A stretch of 64,000 bases of DNA from Streptomyces marokkonensis (GCF_008312835.1 NZ_VSKS01000008.1:248001-312000), one strand, 5' to 3'; shown: positions 33,649 through 41,762, numbered from the stretch's first letter. Translations and numbers: made by a program. The notes: a model not told the origin generated them from the letters alone.

Positions 33649-35041
33649 AGCTGTCGTCATCGGTGCCGGTCTGGCCGGCATGCTGGCCGCGGCCGCCCTG
33701 TCCGCCGCGGGTGCGGACGAGGTGATCGTGCTGGACCGGGACGAGCTGCCCGAGGGGCCGGAGCACCGCAAGGGGCTGCCGCAGGGGCGGCACGCGCATC
33801 TGCTGATGGCGGGCGGCCTGGACGCCATGGAGGACCTGCTGCCGGCCGCGCGGCTGCGCAAGCGGCTGCTCGCCGCCGGGGCGCACGAGATACCGCTCAG
33901 CTCGGGCATGCTGGCCCTCACGCCCGACGGCTGGCTGCGGCGCTGGCGGCGCGAGGGTCCCGCCATGCTGACGTGCACCCGCGCGCTGCTGGACTGGGTG
34001 GTGCGGGAGGCCGTACTCGAACAGACGACGGTGCAGGTCCGCAGGGCGGCGGCGGTGGGCCTGACGGGGTCCGCGGACCGGGTGCGCGGGGTGCGCGTCG
34101 CGGCGCCCGGCGGGGACACGGACCTCGACGCGGACCTGGTCGTCGACGCGAGCGGGCGCGGGACGCGGGTCGTCAGCTGGCTGGACGGGCTCGGGCTGTC
34201 CGGGGTACGGGAGCGCGCGGTGGACTCCGGGCTGGTCAACGCGTCGCGGATCTACCGGGTGCCGGAGGGGGCGGAGCGGTTCCCGCTGACGGTCGTGCAG
34301 CCCGATCCCTTCGTGTCCCGGCCGGCCCGGAGCGCGATGGTCATGCCGGTCGAGGGAGGCCGCTGGCTGGTGAGCTGCGGTGGCTCGCGCGGTGGTGAAC
34401 CGCCGGCCGACCCGGAGGGGTTCCTGCGGTACGCGCTCGACCTGCCCGACCCGATCGTGGGGCGGCTGATCTCCGGTGCGGAGCCGCTCACGGACGTGCA
34501 TCTGAGCCGGTCGACCAGCAATGTGCGGCGCTACCTGGAGAAGCTGCCGCGCTGGCCGGAGGGGTTCGTGGTGCTGGGGGACGCGCTGGCCACGTTCAAC
34601 CCGGCGTACGGGCACGGCATGTCGGTGGCCGCGTTCGGCGCGCGGGTCCTCGACCGCGAGCTGGCCCGGTCCGGCGGTCTCGGCGCGCCCGGTCTCGCGC
34701 GGCGGGTGCTGCGGGGTGCGGCGCGTGCGGCGGACCCGGCGTGGGCCATGGCCGTCGGCCAGGACGTGCTGTACCCGGACGTACGGGGTGGTCGTCCGAC
34801 GGTGGCGGACCGGGTGGTGACGGCGTACACCCGCCGGATGATGAAGGCGGCGACGGGTTCCTACGCGGCGGCGTCGGTGATCTGGGACGTCACGAGTCTG
34901 CGTACGCCGCCGACGCGGATGTTCCGGCCGGGGGCGGTGCTGGCGGCTGTCGCCGGGTCTCCGTTGCCGCCGTCTGTCGAGCCGCCGCTGACGGCGGGCG
35001 AACGGGCCGTTCTGCGGGCGCTGGACCGCACCGGGGCGTGA
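33638..35041 (+). CDS. FAD-dependent oxidoreductase (group A monooxygenase-like)
   Basis: 467 aa. N-terminal FAD motif VVIGAGLAGMLAAAALSAAG, an EGPEHRKGLPQGRHAHLL stretch and a second FAD motif VVLGDALATFNPAYGHGMSVA. These fit the squalene-epoxidase/halogenase-like branch of flavoprotein monooxygenases. No NADPH motif beyond the DxxxR-type region is evident, and the substrate is unknown. It overlaps copy 3 by 11 bp, so it belongs to the same translational unit. An association with lipid or quinone chemistry in the membrane is only a guess. Confidence 0.85.
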   Translation: MSRRAVVIGAGLAGMLAAAALSAAGADEVIVLDRDELPEGPEHRKGLPQGRHAHLLMAGGLDAMEDLLPAARLRKRLLAAGAHEIPLSSGMLALTPDGWLRRWRREGPAMLTCTRALLDWVVREAVLEQTTVQVRRAAAVGLTGSADRVRGVRVAAPGGDTDLDADLVVDASGRGTRVVSWLDGLGLSGVRERAVDSGLVNASRIYRVPEGAERFPLTVVQPDPFVSRPARSAMVMPVEGGRWLVSCGGSRGGEPPADPEGFLRYALDLPDPIVGRLISGAEPLTDVHLSRSTSNVRRYLEKLPRWPEGFVVLGDALATFNPAYGHGMSVAAFGARVLDRELARSGGLGAPGLARRVLRGAARAADPAWAMAVGQDVLYPDVRGGRPTVADRVVTAYTRRMMKAATGSYAAASVIWDVTSLRTPPTRMFRPGAVLAAVAGSPLPPSVEPPLTAGERAVLRALDRTGA

Positions 35042-35053
35042 CAGAACGTTTCC

Positions 35054-35132
35054 TCGCCCCCACCGCCCCTTCCCCTTCCCGTCTTCCGGGGGCGGAGCCC
35101 CAGGTGGGGACGGGAAGGGGCGGCGGGGGCGA
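35054..35132. terminator. Imperfect inverted repeat between convergent genes (repeat copies 2 and 3)
   Basis: The C-rich element at 35054-35083 faces an inverted copy at 35109-35132, and a GGGGGCGGAGCCCC hairpin lies between them. Located between the converging FAD oxidoreductase and lactonase genes, it should terminate both. It is the same element as at 3535-3563. Confidence 0.6.
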
Positions 35133-35137
35133 AAAGG

Positions 35138-35992
35138 TCAGCCCGCGAACGGAGGTTGCGGCACGCCCCTGCCCGCGGACGGGACCACCAGGAGGGAGCC
35201 TGCCAGGGGGTGGGGGGACGTCAGCCCCACGCGGGCCGTGGTGATGTACAGGTCGGTCAGGCCGGGGCCGCCGAAGGCGCAGGCCGTGACGCGGGGGACG
35301 GGAAGGCGGATCTCCCGGTCCAGCTCCCCGGCAGGGGTGTAGCGGCGCACCGCACCACCGTCCCACAGGGCGACCCACACGCAGCCGTCGGCGTCCACGC
35401 ACAGGCCGTCGGGGAAACCGGCACCGTCCTCGATCGCGACGACAGCGCGGCGGTTGCCGATCCGGCCGTCCGCCTCGCCCACGTCGAAGACGTCGACGCG
35501 GCGGGTCGGTGAGTCGATGTAGTACATCAGCCGGCCGTCGGGGCTCCAGCCGATGCCGTTGCTGACCGCCACGTCGTCGAGGAGGACCTTGACCGTGCCG
35601 TCGCCACCGACGCGCGACAACGTGCCCCCGCAGGGTGCCTCGTCGTAGCGCATGGTGCCCGCGAAGAGGCTCCCGTCGGGGGCGACGGCGGCGTCGTTGC
35701 CCCGGCGGCCGGGGACGGGTTCGCGGTGCAGCCAGCGGAACGTGTCGTCGGGGTCGATCAGGCCGATGCCGTCCCGCAGGTTGAGGACGAGGCCGCCGCC
35801 CGCGCGGGGCCGGACGGCACCCACGTGCTGGTCGGTGCGGCGCAGGGTGCGCCGGCCGGTGGCGGGGTCGTAGGTGTGGACGCGGGAGCCGAGGATGTCG
35901 ATCCACAGCAGGCGGCCCGTCGCCGGGTCCCAGACGGGTCCCTCGCCCAGGGCCGCCTCCGCGCGGACCGCCACGTCGAAGGTGCTCGTCAT
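35138..35992 (-). CDS. SMP-30/gluconolactonase-type lactonase
   Basis: 284 aa from ATG 35992 (AGGAG upstream). Six-bladed propeller family with ALGEGPVWD (metal Glu), RRGNDAAVAPDGSLFAG, VSNGIGWSPDG (metal Asn) and AGFPDGLCVDADG (metal Asp), so a divalent-metal lactonase site looks intact. It would hydrolyse an aldonolactone to the aldonate. Its start overlaps the IclR gene's stop as ATGA. The same operator core occurs at the DgoD-type operon 22 kb away, where a lactonase is the missing step. Confidence 0.9.
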   Translation of the reverse strand: MTSTFDVAVRAEAALGEGPVWDPATGRLLWIDILGSRVHTYDPATGRRTLRRTDQHVGAVRPRAGGGLVLNLRDGIGLIDPDDTFRWLHREPVPGRRGNDAAVAPDGSLFAGTMRYDEAPCGGTLSRVGGDGTVKVLLDDVAVSNGIGWSPDGRLMYYIDSPTRRVDVFDVGEADGRIGNRRAVVAIEDGAGFPDGLCVDADGCVWVALWDGGAVRRYTPAGELDREIRLPVPRVTACAFGGPGLTDLYITTARVGLTSPHPLAGSLLVVPSAGRGVPQPPFAG

Positions 35993-36762
35993 CCCACGCT
36001 CCTGTGGCCCAGTCGCTCGGAGAGTTCGGCGGCGCCCTTCACGGCGAGCTGCTCCAGCTCGGCGAGGCGGTCGTCGCTCCAGCGGATCATCGGTACGGAG
36101 ATGGACAGCGCGGCGACCACCTGTCCCGTGCGGTCGCGCACCGGAGCGGCGACGCAGGAGACGTCCGGGTTGGACTCGCGGCTCTCCACGGCGACGCCCC
36201 GGGTGCGGATCTCCGCGAGGGTCTCGCGCAGGGCGGCCGGGTCGGTGATGCTGTTGGGGGTCATCGCGGCCAGCTCCGCGTCGTCGGGGACGCGGGCGGC
36301 GAGCTCCTGCTCGGGGAGGGAGGCCAGCAGCATCTTGCCGACGGAGGTGCAGTGGGCGGGCAGTCTGCGGCCGGCCGCCGACACCATCCGCACCGCGTGG
36401 GTCGAGTCGACCTTGGCGATGTAGATGACGTCGGTGTCCTCCAGGATCGCCACGTGCACCGTCTCGTCGCAGGTCTCGGCGACGGACCGGGCGACCTGCT
36501 GGCCCTCGGCGGCGAGGTCCAGGTGCTCGGCGTAGCGGGCGCCGAGCTGGTACGGGCGTACGCCGAGCCGGTAGCGTCCGGGCTGGCCGGACACCGGGAC
36601 GATGTACTTCCGGGCGGCGAGCGTGGTCACCAGCTCGTGGACGGTGGTGCGCGGCAGCTGGAGCCTGCGCACGATGTCGGGGGCGGAGAGTGTCCCGTCC
36701 CCGTCGAGGAAGAGCTCGAGAATGTCGAGAGCCCGGGTCACGGCTGGTACGAGGCGTCCCAC
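35989..36762 (-). CDS. IclR-family transcriptional regulator
   Basis: 257 aa from GTG 36762 (GGAGGGGG upstream). N-terminal winged helix: VTRALDILELFLDGDGTLSAPDIVRRLQLPRTTVHELV. C-terminal IclR effector domain: CDETVHVAILEDTDVIYIAKVDS, CTSVGKMLLA and SCVAAPVRDRTGQVVAALSISVP. It has its own TTGCCC-18-TAGCCT promoter, with GAAATCTCGAAC 25 bp after the -10, the same arrangement as in the sugar operon. I predict it controls both loci, with a sugar acid or lactone as effector. Confidence 0.93.
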   Translation of the reverse strand: MGRLVPAVTRALDILELFLDGDGTLSAPDIVRRLQLPRTTVHELVTTLAARKYIVPVSGQPGRYRLGVRPYQLGARYAEHLDLAAEGQQVARSVAETCDETVHVAILEDTDVIYIAKVDSTHAVRMVSAAGRRLPAHCTSVGKMLLASLPEQELAARVPDDAELAAMTPNSITDPAALRETLAEIRTRGVAVESRESNPDVSCVAAPVRDRTGQVVAALSISVPMIRWSDDRLAELEQLAVKGAAELSERLGHRSVG

Positions 36763-36802
36763 GACCGGCCCCCTCCCTATGTGTCTCAGGCGCCTGCGGC
36801 TC

Positions 36803-36814
36803 GTTCGAGATTTC
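36803..36814 (-). promoter_or_regulatory. IclR-type operator in the IclR promoter region
   Basis: The minus strand reads GAAATCTCGAAC, one base different from GAAATATCGAAC at 11908-11919 and 14254-14265. It begins 25 bp after the -10 box, exactly as at the sugar operon. Probable autoregulation. Confidence 0.6.
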
Positions 36815-36839
36815 AACAGGCGATCGGCATGACGAACAC

Positions 36840-36869
36840 AGGCTAGCCACAGCACGCTCGGACGGGCAA
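36840..36869 (-). promoter_or_regulatory. Promoter of the IclR-lactonase operon
   Basis: On the minus strand TTGCCC (complement of 36864-36869), 18 bp, then TAGCCT (complement of 36840-36845). Fair -35 and good -10 by Streptomyces standards. Confidence 0.55.
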
Positions 36870-36996
36870 TGGGTGGGCGGGGGACGCGGCGCGGTGCCGC
36901 CGGATCCATGGAGAGATCCGTGGAGATACTGTGTGCCTGTCTGATCATCATCATGAGCTCCCTGGGGGGGAGCTTTCCCGAGCTGTGGAGTGGTGA

Positions 36997-38892
36997 ATGA
37001 AGCAGGATTCCTCTGCGCCGCGTCGTGTCCGTCTCCGACGCGGTGCGGCCGCCGTCGCCGTCGTCGCGCTGGCCGTCTCGGGCGGGTGGGCGTCCGTACC
37101 GGCCGCGGCGGCGGACTCGCCGACCGGCACGGTGTGCACGCCGACCGAGGGCTTCGTCGGCTGCCGGCTGTTCGTCCCGCCCGCCACCGCCGGCGCCAAG
37201 GGCACCTTCACGGTCCCGGCGAACGTGGACGCGCTGGACGTGCGGGTCTGGGGCGAGGGCGGGACCGGCGGCCCCGGCGCGATGGGCGGCGCGGGCGGTC
37301 TGGTCCGCGGCACGCTGAAGGTCACGCCCGGTGAGTCGCTCTCCGTGGCGGTCGGCGGACGCGGCACGGGTGACGCGTTCGGCGGCTCCGGCGGCGGCAC
37401 CTTCGCCAGCCGCGGGGGCAACAGCAGCGCCGTCCGCGCCGCCGACGGCGAGGCCCTGGTCATCGCCGGTGGCGGCGGTGGCGGCGGCAGCAACGTGAGC
37501 TCCGGCCGGGCGGGCAACGCCGGCGGCGAGGCCGGCACCGACGCCTCCGAGGGCGAACGCGGTGGCAAGGGCGCCGTGAAGGGCGTCGGCGGTGCCGGTG
37601 GCGGCAAGGGCGCCGCGGGCGAGGACGCCTCCGAGGGGGGCGACGGCGGTGACGGCGAGACCGGCCGCTACGGCGGTGGCGGCGGCGGTGCCGGGTACGC
37701 GGGCGGCGGCGGTGGCGCCGGGTCGGCCGAGGACGACCGGCTCACCGGCAGCGGTGGCGGCGGCACCAGCTACGCGGACCCCGGCCGGGTGAGCGGCGCG
37801 CGCCTGCTGACCGGCGAGGGCAGCGCGGCCCCCGGGGAGGACGACCCGTTCTGGGAGCCCTCCGACAACCCGGTCGACTCCGGTGTCGCCGAGGGCGGCC
37901 CCAACGCCCCGGGCGGTCCCGGCCGCGTGGTGCTCCAGTGGAAGGGCACCGTCCCCACCGAACTGAGCGCCGTCTCCGGTGACAACCAGGTCGTCGACCC
38001 CGGCCACACGCTCGCGCCGGTGGCCGCGGTGACCCGGGACAAGGACGGCAAGCCGGTCGAGCGTGCCTCCGTGACGTTCGAGATCGTGGACCCGGACAAG
38101 CTGGGCGTGGTGTTCGAGAACGACTGGCTGAACACGAAGGTCGTGGTCGCGACCGACGCCCAGGGCCGCGCCGGGACGCCGCACATCCAGGCCGCCCGCA
38201 CGGAGGGCGAGTTCACCGTGCGCGCCACGTCCGCCGGTCTCACCAAGGTGTTCAAGCTGCGGGTGAAGACCCTGGCCAACGCGGTCGAGGCGGTCGGGGG
38301 CGACGGTCAGCGGACCCTGCCGGGCCGGCCGTTCCCCGAGGCGCTCCAGGTGCGGGTGACCGACGACGGCAAGCCGGCCCCCGGCGCCAAGGTGGACTTC
38401 CACATCGAGGCGAGCCGCTTCGACGGCGGCCCCGTGTTCAAGGGCGGCGTCTCGGGCATCCAGGCGACGGCCGACGCCGAGGGCCTGGCCACCGCGCCCC
38501 GGCAGATCATCGCCGGTGACGCCCTGGGCACGTACACCGTCACCGCGAAGGTGCCGGGCGGCGCGGGGACGACCTTCACCATCGAGGTCGTGGAGAAGAC
38601 GTCCGATCCGTCCGCCACGCCCAGCCCGAGCCCCTCCGACGGCGACGGCGACGACGGCGGCAAGGGCGGCAGCGACGGCAAGGGCGGCAGTGACGGGAAG
38701 GGCGGCGACGACGGCGCGGCCGGCGGTTCCGGGGACGGCGGCTCCTCGTCCGGTGTCCTGGGCTCCCTGGCCGACACCGGTGCGGGCGGCATCGCCCTGC
38801 TGGTGACGGCTGCCCTCGGCCTGGGCGCCGTGGGCTTCGCGGCCGTACGGTTCTCCCCGCGTCTGCGGCTGCGCTCCCAGGGCCGCCGCTGA
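36997..38892 (+). CDS. Glycine-rich surface protein with Ig-like domains and LAXTG sorting signal
   Basis: 631 aa. Sec signal (RRGAAAVAVVALAVSGGW..AAA), then a Gly-rich region of about 220 residues, with runs such as GGGGGGG and GGAGGG, like the Gly-rich domains seen in receptor ectodomains. Two Big_1/invasin-like Ig modules follow (ELSAVSGDNQVVDPGHTLAPV and VEAVGGDGQRTLPGRPFPE). A Gly/Asp/Lys spacer leads to LADTG at residues 591-595, a hydrophobic helix and a basic tail. LAXTG is the motif of class E sortases in Streptomyces, so it is probably wall-anchored. Adhesive or coat role inferred. Confidence 0.87.
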   Translation: MKQDSSAPRRVRLRRGAAAVAVVALAVSGGWASVPAAAADSPTGTVCTPTEGFVGCRLFVPPATAGAKGTFTVPANVDALDVRVWGEGGTGGPGAMGGAGGLVRGTLKVTPGESLSVAVGGRGTGDAFGGSGGGTFASRGGNSSAVRAADGEALVIAGGGGGGGSNVSSGRAGNAGGEAGTDASEGERGGKGAVKGVGGAGGGKGAAGEDASEGGDGGDGETGRYGGGGGGAGYAGGGGGAGSAEDDRLTGSGGGGTSYADPGRVSGARLLTGEGSAAPGEDDPFWEPSDNPVDSGVAEGGPNAPGGPGRVVLQWKGTVPTELSAVSGDNQVVDPGHTLAPVAAVTRDKDGKPVERASVTFEIVDPDKLGVVFENDWLNTKVVVATDAQGRAGTPHIQAARTEGEFTVRATSAGLTKVFKLRVKTLANAVEAVGGDGQRTLPGRPFPEALQVRVTDDGKPAPGAKVDFHIEASRFDGGPVFKGGVSGIQATADAEGLATAPRQIIAGDALGTYTVTAKVPGGAGTTFTIEVVEKTSDPSATPSPSPSDGDGDDGGKGGSDGKGGSDGKGGDDGAAGGSGDGGSSSGVLGSLADTGAGGIALLVTAALGLGAVGFAAVRFSPRLRLRSQGRR

Positions 38893-38898
38893 CCTTCC

Positions 38899-38938
38899 GG
38901 CCGGGGTGCGGGACACCTCCGTGTTCCGCGCCCCGGCC
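38899..38938. terminator. 18-bp bidirectional terminator
   Basis: 38899-38916 pairs with 38921-38938 (GGCCGGGG against CCCCGGCC at the base, two wobble pairs higher up) around a CTCC loop. It lies 6 nt after the surface-protein stop and 3 nt beyond the convergent PucR gene. Confidence 0.85.
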
Positions 38939-38941
38939 GTC

Positions 38942-40183
38942 TCAGCGGCGCGGTCCGCCCAGGGGCCCGCGCAGCCGCTGGGCCCGCAGGACCAGTTCCA
39001 GCTCGAAACGGCGGTCGGGGTCGTCGATCACCTCGCCCCACAGTTCGCGGATCTGGCGCAGGCGGTAACGGACGGTCTGCGGGTGGACGCCCAGGCGGGC
39101 GGCGACCTCCGGTGCCCCGCCCCGGGTCTCCAGCCAGGCCAGCAACGTCTCCGCGAGCCGCCGCCCGTGCGCCGGGCCGCAGTGCGCCAGCGGGGCCAGG
39201 CAGCGCGACGCGAGGTCCTCGATCAGCTCCTCCGGCTGGAGCAGCACCAGCGCCTCGGTGTGCTCGGTGCAGTGCAGCACCTCACCGGCGGGCAGCAGCC
39301 CGCGCTCCATCAGCCGTACGGCCGCCTCCGCCCAGCGCAGTGACTTCGCCGCGTCGGCGACCCGCACGGGCGGTCCGATCGCCCCGGACCAGCCGGTGAG
39401 CGCGCGGTCCAGCAGCTCGGGCCGGCCGGCCGCGTCCGGTTCGGGCACGACCATGCGGGGCCGCTCGTACTCCATGTCGAGCAGCACCCCCTGCCCCACC
39501 GCGGGCGCCACCGCCTCCCGCGCCGGGCGCAGCAGCACCCCCACCGCGACCTTCCCGGGCAGCGGCCAGCCGATCCGGGCGGCCCGTTCGGCGAGCGCGT
39601 CGGCCGGGTCGCCCCGGTGGTGTTCGGCGAGCAGCAGCTCCATCAGCCGGCGTTGCAGCCGCAGACGTTCCCCGGCCTGGCGCGCGGCGGCCTCGGCGTA
39701 TCCGCGCACCGACTGGTCGACCAGGCCGTCCAGGTACTCGTAGCCGGCGTCGACGAGTTCGTACATGGCGGGGGGCGGGATGTCGATGCTCTGGCCGATC
39801 TCGGCGAAGCGGCGCCAGGCGAGGCGCACGCCCATGCGGTAGGTGGCCTGGAGCGCGTCCAGCGACCGGCCGTTGAGTCCCTCGCCCCGGCCGAAGTCCT
39901 GGAAGACACCCGGCGGCACGGTGGGCCGGCCCACCGGGTAGCCGGCGTGTCCGACGTGCTGGACGAAGGCCTCGATGGCGCGGCGGATGCCGACGAGGGC
40001 CATGGGCTCGCCGGAGTCGTCGAGGACGACGGGCAGGTGCGGGTACTCGCGCTGGATCTCGCTCATGATCTCCTCGGCCAGCGCGGGCGCGTCGGCCAGG
40101 GCGATCTCGGCGAACCGGCGTACCTGGTGGCGCGGTACGTCGTGCCAGGCGGACCGGGACGTGACGGTGCGGGGCGCCGTCAC
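38942..40183 (-). CDS. PucR/CdaR-type transcriptional regulator
   Basis: 413 aa from GTG 40183 with GGGGAG in the end of the preceding small gene. A central helical region (residues 80 to 190), a GGDEF-like middle part (KVAVGVLLRP..) and a C-terminal PucR HTH (GAPEVAARLGVHPQTVRYRLRQIRELWGE). Such regulators in Streptomyces include FasR, the activator of the fab operon, but this gene is 36 kb from fab and need not share that role. Its start lies 3 nt after the DUF2613 stop, so the two form an operon. Confidence 0.88.
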   Translation of the reverse strand: MTAPRTVTSRSAWHDVPRHQVRRFAEIALADAPALAEEIMSEIQREYPHLPVVLDDSGEPMALVGIRRAIEAFVQHVGHAGYPVGRPTVPPGVFQDFGRGEGLNGRSLDALQATYRMGVRLAWRRFAEIGQSIDIPPPAMYELVDAGYEYLDGLVDQSVRGYAEAAARQAGERLRLQRRLMELLLAEHHRGDPADALAERAARIGWPLPGKVAVGVLLRPAREAVAPAVGQGVLLDMEYERPRMVVPEPDAAGRPELLDRALTGWSGAIGPPVRVADAAKSLRWAEAAVRLMERGLLPAGEVLHCTEHTEALVLLQPEELIEDLASRCLAPLAHCGPAHGRRLAETLLAWLETRGGAPEVAARLGVHPQTVRYRLRQIRELWGEVIDDPDRRFELELVLRAQRLRGPLGGPRR

Positions 40184-40186
40184 GGG

Positions 40187-40339
40187 TCAACTCCCCTGGC
40201 CCGTTTGCTCGTAGGTGATCAATGGGGTGTTCGGCTGGTCGGGTGTGGCTTCGAGCAGCGCCACGACACCGAGCGCGGCGCCCACGGCGAGGGCCGCGGC
40301 GAGCGCGACCGTCAGGGCGGCGGCGAGCAGTCTGGACAT
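40187..40339 (-). CDS. DUF2613 small membrane protein
   Basis: 50 aa from ATG 40339. One N-terminal membrane helix (LLAAALTVALAAALAVGAALGVVALL) followed by EATPDQPNTPLITYEQTG, which matches the actinobacterial DUF2613 family. The PDQPNTPL segment would face outside. Function unknown. First gene of an operon with the PucR regulator. Confidence 0.8.
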   Translation of the reverse strand: MSRLLAAALTVALAAALAVGAALGVVALLEATPDQPNTPLITYEQTGQGS

Positions 40340-40402
40340 CGCAGGGTCAGCCTCTCTGTCGGGAGGGTTCCCCACCCCCCACCGTGACCGACCACCCCCG
40401 TG

Positions 40403-40429
40403 TGTCGTGCCCACAGTGTCGACACGACA
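40403..40429. promoter_or_regulatory. Palindromic operator-like site
   Basis: TGTCGTG at 40403-40409 is inverted as CACGACA at 40423-40429. The 10-bp palindrome GTGTCGACAC sits at 40416-40425. It directly abuts the -35 box of the DUF3068 promoter and lies between divergent genes. Regulator unknown. Confidence 0.5.
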
Positions 40430-40458
40430 TTGACACTCCGTCAAGGGGCGCCTACGGT
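40430..40458 (+). promoter_or_regulatory. Promoter of the DUF3068 gene
   Basis: Perfect -35 TTGACA (40430-40435), 17-bp spacer and -10 TACGGT (40453-40458). Leader about 90 nt. The -35 is part of a TTGAC-N5-GTCAA inverted repeat (40430-40444). Confidence 0.75.
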
Positions 40459-40556
40459 TCCCAGCCCATAGGGGGTGGGGAACTCCCGCACGCGCACCTT
40501 CCCGTACGGCGCCGACCTGTGTGTGTCGCGCCGTCCCAAGCCTCTGGAGTGCCCGG

Positions 40557-41543
40557 ATGCGCCGTACAGCTTCCCCGTTTTCCCTGGTCCTGCTGGGTCT
40601 CGGCACGTTTCTGCTGGTGCTGGCCCCCCTGTTCGCGTGGTACGTGCAGCCGCGGGCCGCGGTGAACCCGGTCGACATCGACACCACCGCCGTCTACACC
40701 GGCCGCGGCAGCGTCTTCGACCTGGACCGGGTGGAGACCGTGCCCGATCAGAAGATCACCGTCACCCAGCGGGTGCGCGGCGACGTCGAGGAGAGCGAGC
40801 GCAGCGGCAACGCGGTGTGGGACGTGACGACCTCGGTCGACACGGACAAGTCGCTGCCGGCCGCGGACCCGCACGACGCGCTGAGCTTCACCCCGCACCG
40901 CTGGGTGCTGGACCGCAGGACCACCGAACCCGTGCACTGCTGCGAGGCCAGGCCGCACATCGAGGGTGAGGCGTACCTGAAGTTCCCCTTCGACGTGCAG
41001 AAACGCTCCTACCAGTGGTGGGACAACACCCTCCGCGACACCGTCGTGCTCCGCTACCGGGGCACGGAGAAGGTGCAGGGCCACACCGGCTACCGGTTCA
41101 CGGGTTCGGTGCCGCCGACGAAGACCGGCACCCGGCTGGTCCCGGGCACTCTCGTCGACCAGCCGGACCGGCCGCAGGTGCTGGCCGAGGAGTGGTACTC
41201 CAACCACGGCGTGGAGCTGGTCGTGGACCAGCGCACCGGCCGGGTGATCTACGCGCAGACCGGCCCCAGGCAGACCCTGCGGGCGCCGGGCGGGGACAAG
41301 GACGCGGCGGTGCTGCTGGACGCCGAGAAGCTCTCGTTCACGACCGGGACGCAGAAGGAGGCCGTACGGCAGGCCGAGCGCGACAGCGGCCAACTCCGTT
41401 TGGTGGGCGAGACCTTGCCGATCGGGGCCGCTGTGGCGGGATGCGTGCTCGCGGTGATCGGTGGCGTTCTGGTGGCACGCGGCCGGAAGGTCGATGAAGG
41501 TCCGGATATGTCCGGTAAGCACCGCTCGGCACTCACCGAATGA
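40557..41543 (+). CDS. DUF3068 (PorA-like) membrane-anchored protein
   Basis: 328 aa from ATG 40557 (GGAG upstream). One N-terminal membrane helix (SLVLLGLGTFLLVLAPLFAWYVQP), a large outer domain, and a second helix near the end (IGAAVAGCVLAVIGGVLVARG). Two adjacent Cys (HCCEA) and the conserved GYRFTGSVPPTKTG and EEWYSNHGVELVVDQRTGRVIY segments fit DUF3068, called PorA-family in databases after an actinobacterial namesake. No porin function is implied here. It precedes the envelope-glycan cluster. Confidence 0.82.
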   Translation: MRRTASPFSLVLLGLGTFLLVLAPLFAWYVQPRAAVNPVDIDTTAVYTGRGSVFDLDRVETVPDQKITVTQRVRGDVEESERSGNAVWDVTTSVDTDKSLPAADPHDALSFTPHRWVLDRRTTEPVHCCEARPHIEGEAYLKFPFDVQKRSYQWWDNTLRDTVVLRYRGTEKVQGHTGYRFTGSVPPTKTGTRLVPGTLVDQPDRPQVLAEEWYSNHGVELVVDQRTGRVIYAQTGPRQTLRAPGGDKDAAVLLDAEKLSFTTGTQKEAVRQAERDSGQLRLVGETLPIGAAVAGCVLAVIGGVLVARGRKVDEGPDMSGKHRSALTE

Positions 41544-41597
41544 AGTGACTCACGAGTAAGAAAAGCCGGAAATTGTCACGTCCGTGAGTAGCCCTGG

Positions 41598-41623
41598 GGA
41601 ACGGCTGGGCGAAAACTGTCCAA
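41598..41623 (+). promoter_or_regulatory. Candidate SigE-type (ECF) promoter of the glycan cluster
   Basis: GGAAC at 41598-41602, 15 bp, then GTCCAA at 41618-41623, close to the cell-envelope-stress SigE pattern of Streptomyces as I recall it (GGAAC, about 15-16 bp, GTC). An inverted pair ACTCACG/CGTGAGT (41548-41554 and 41583-41589) lies just upstream. It is 140 bp before the first glycan gene. Confidence 0.4.
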
Positions 41624-41762
41624 TCCCCACCCAACCACAGTCCGTCCACATCCCTCACTCAGCGACCTCCCGGAGTCCTCACGGGGACTCCGGGCCACCC
41701 CACCTCCTCACCCCCTCACGTTCTTCCCCACGCTGATCTCCCCGAGACGAGTTGGAGCACCG

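Noticed and set aside
36763-38916. Long minus-strand extension upstream of the IclR start
   Set aside because: The IclR winged helix begins at the GTG at 36762 with its own ribosome site and promoter; the extension is antisense to the surface protein.
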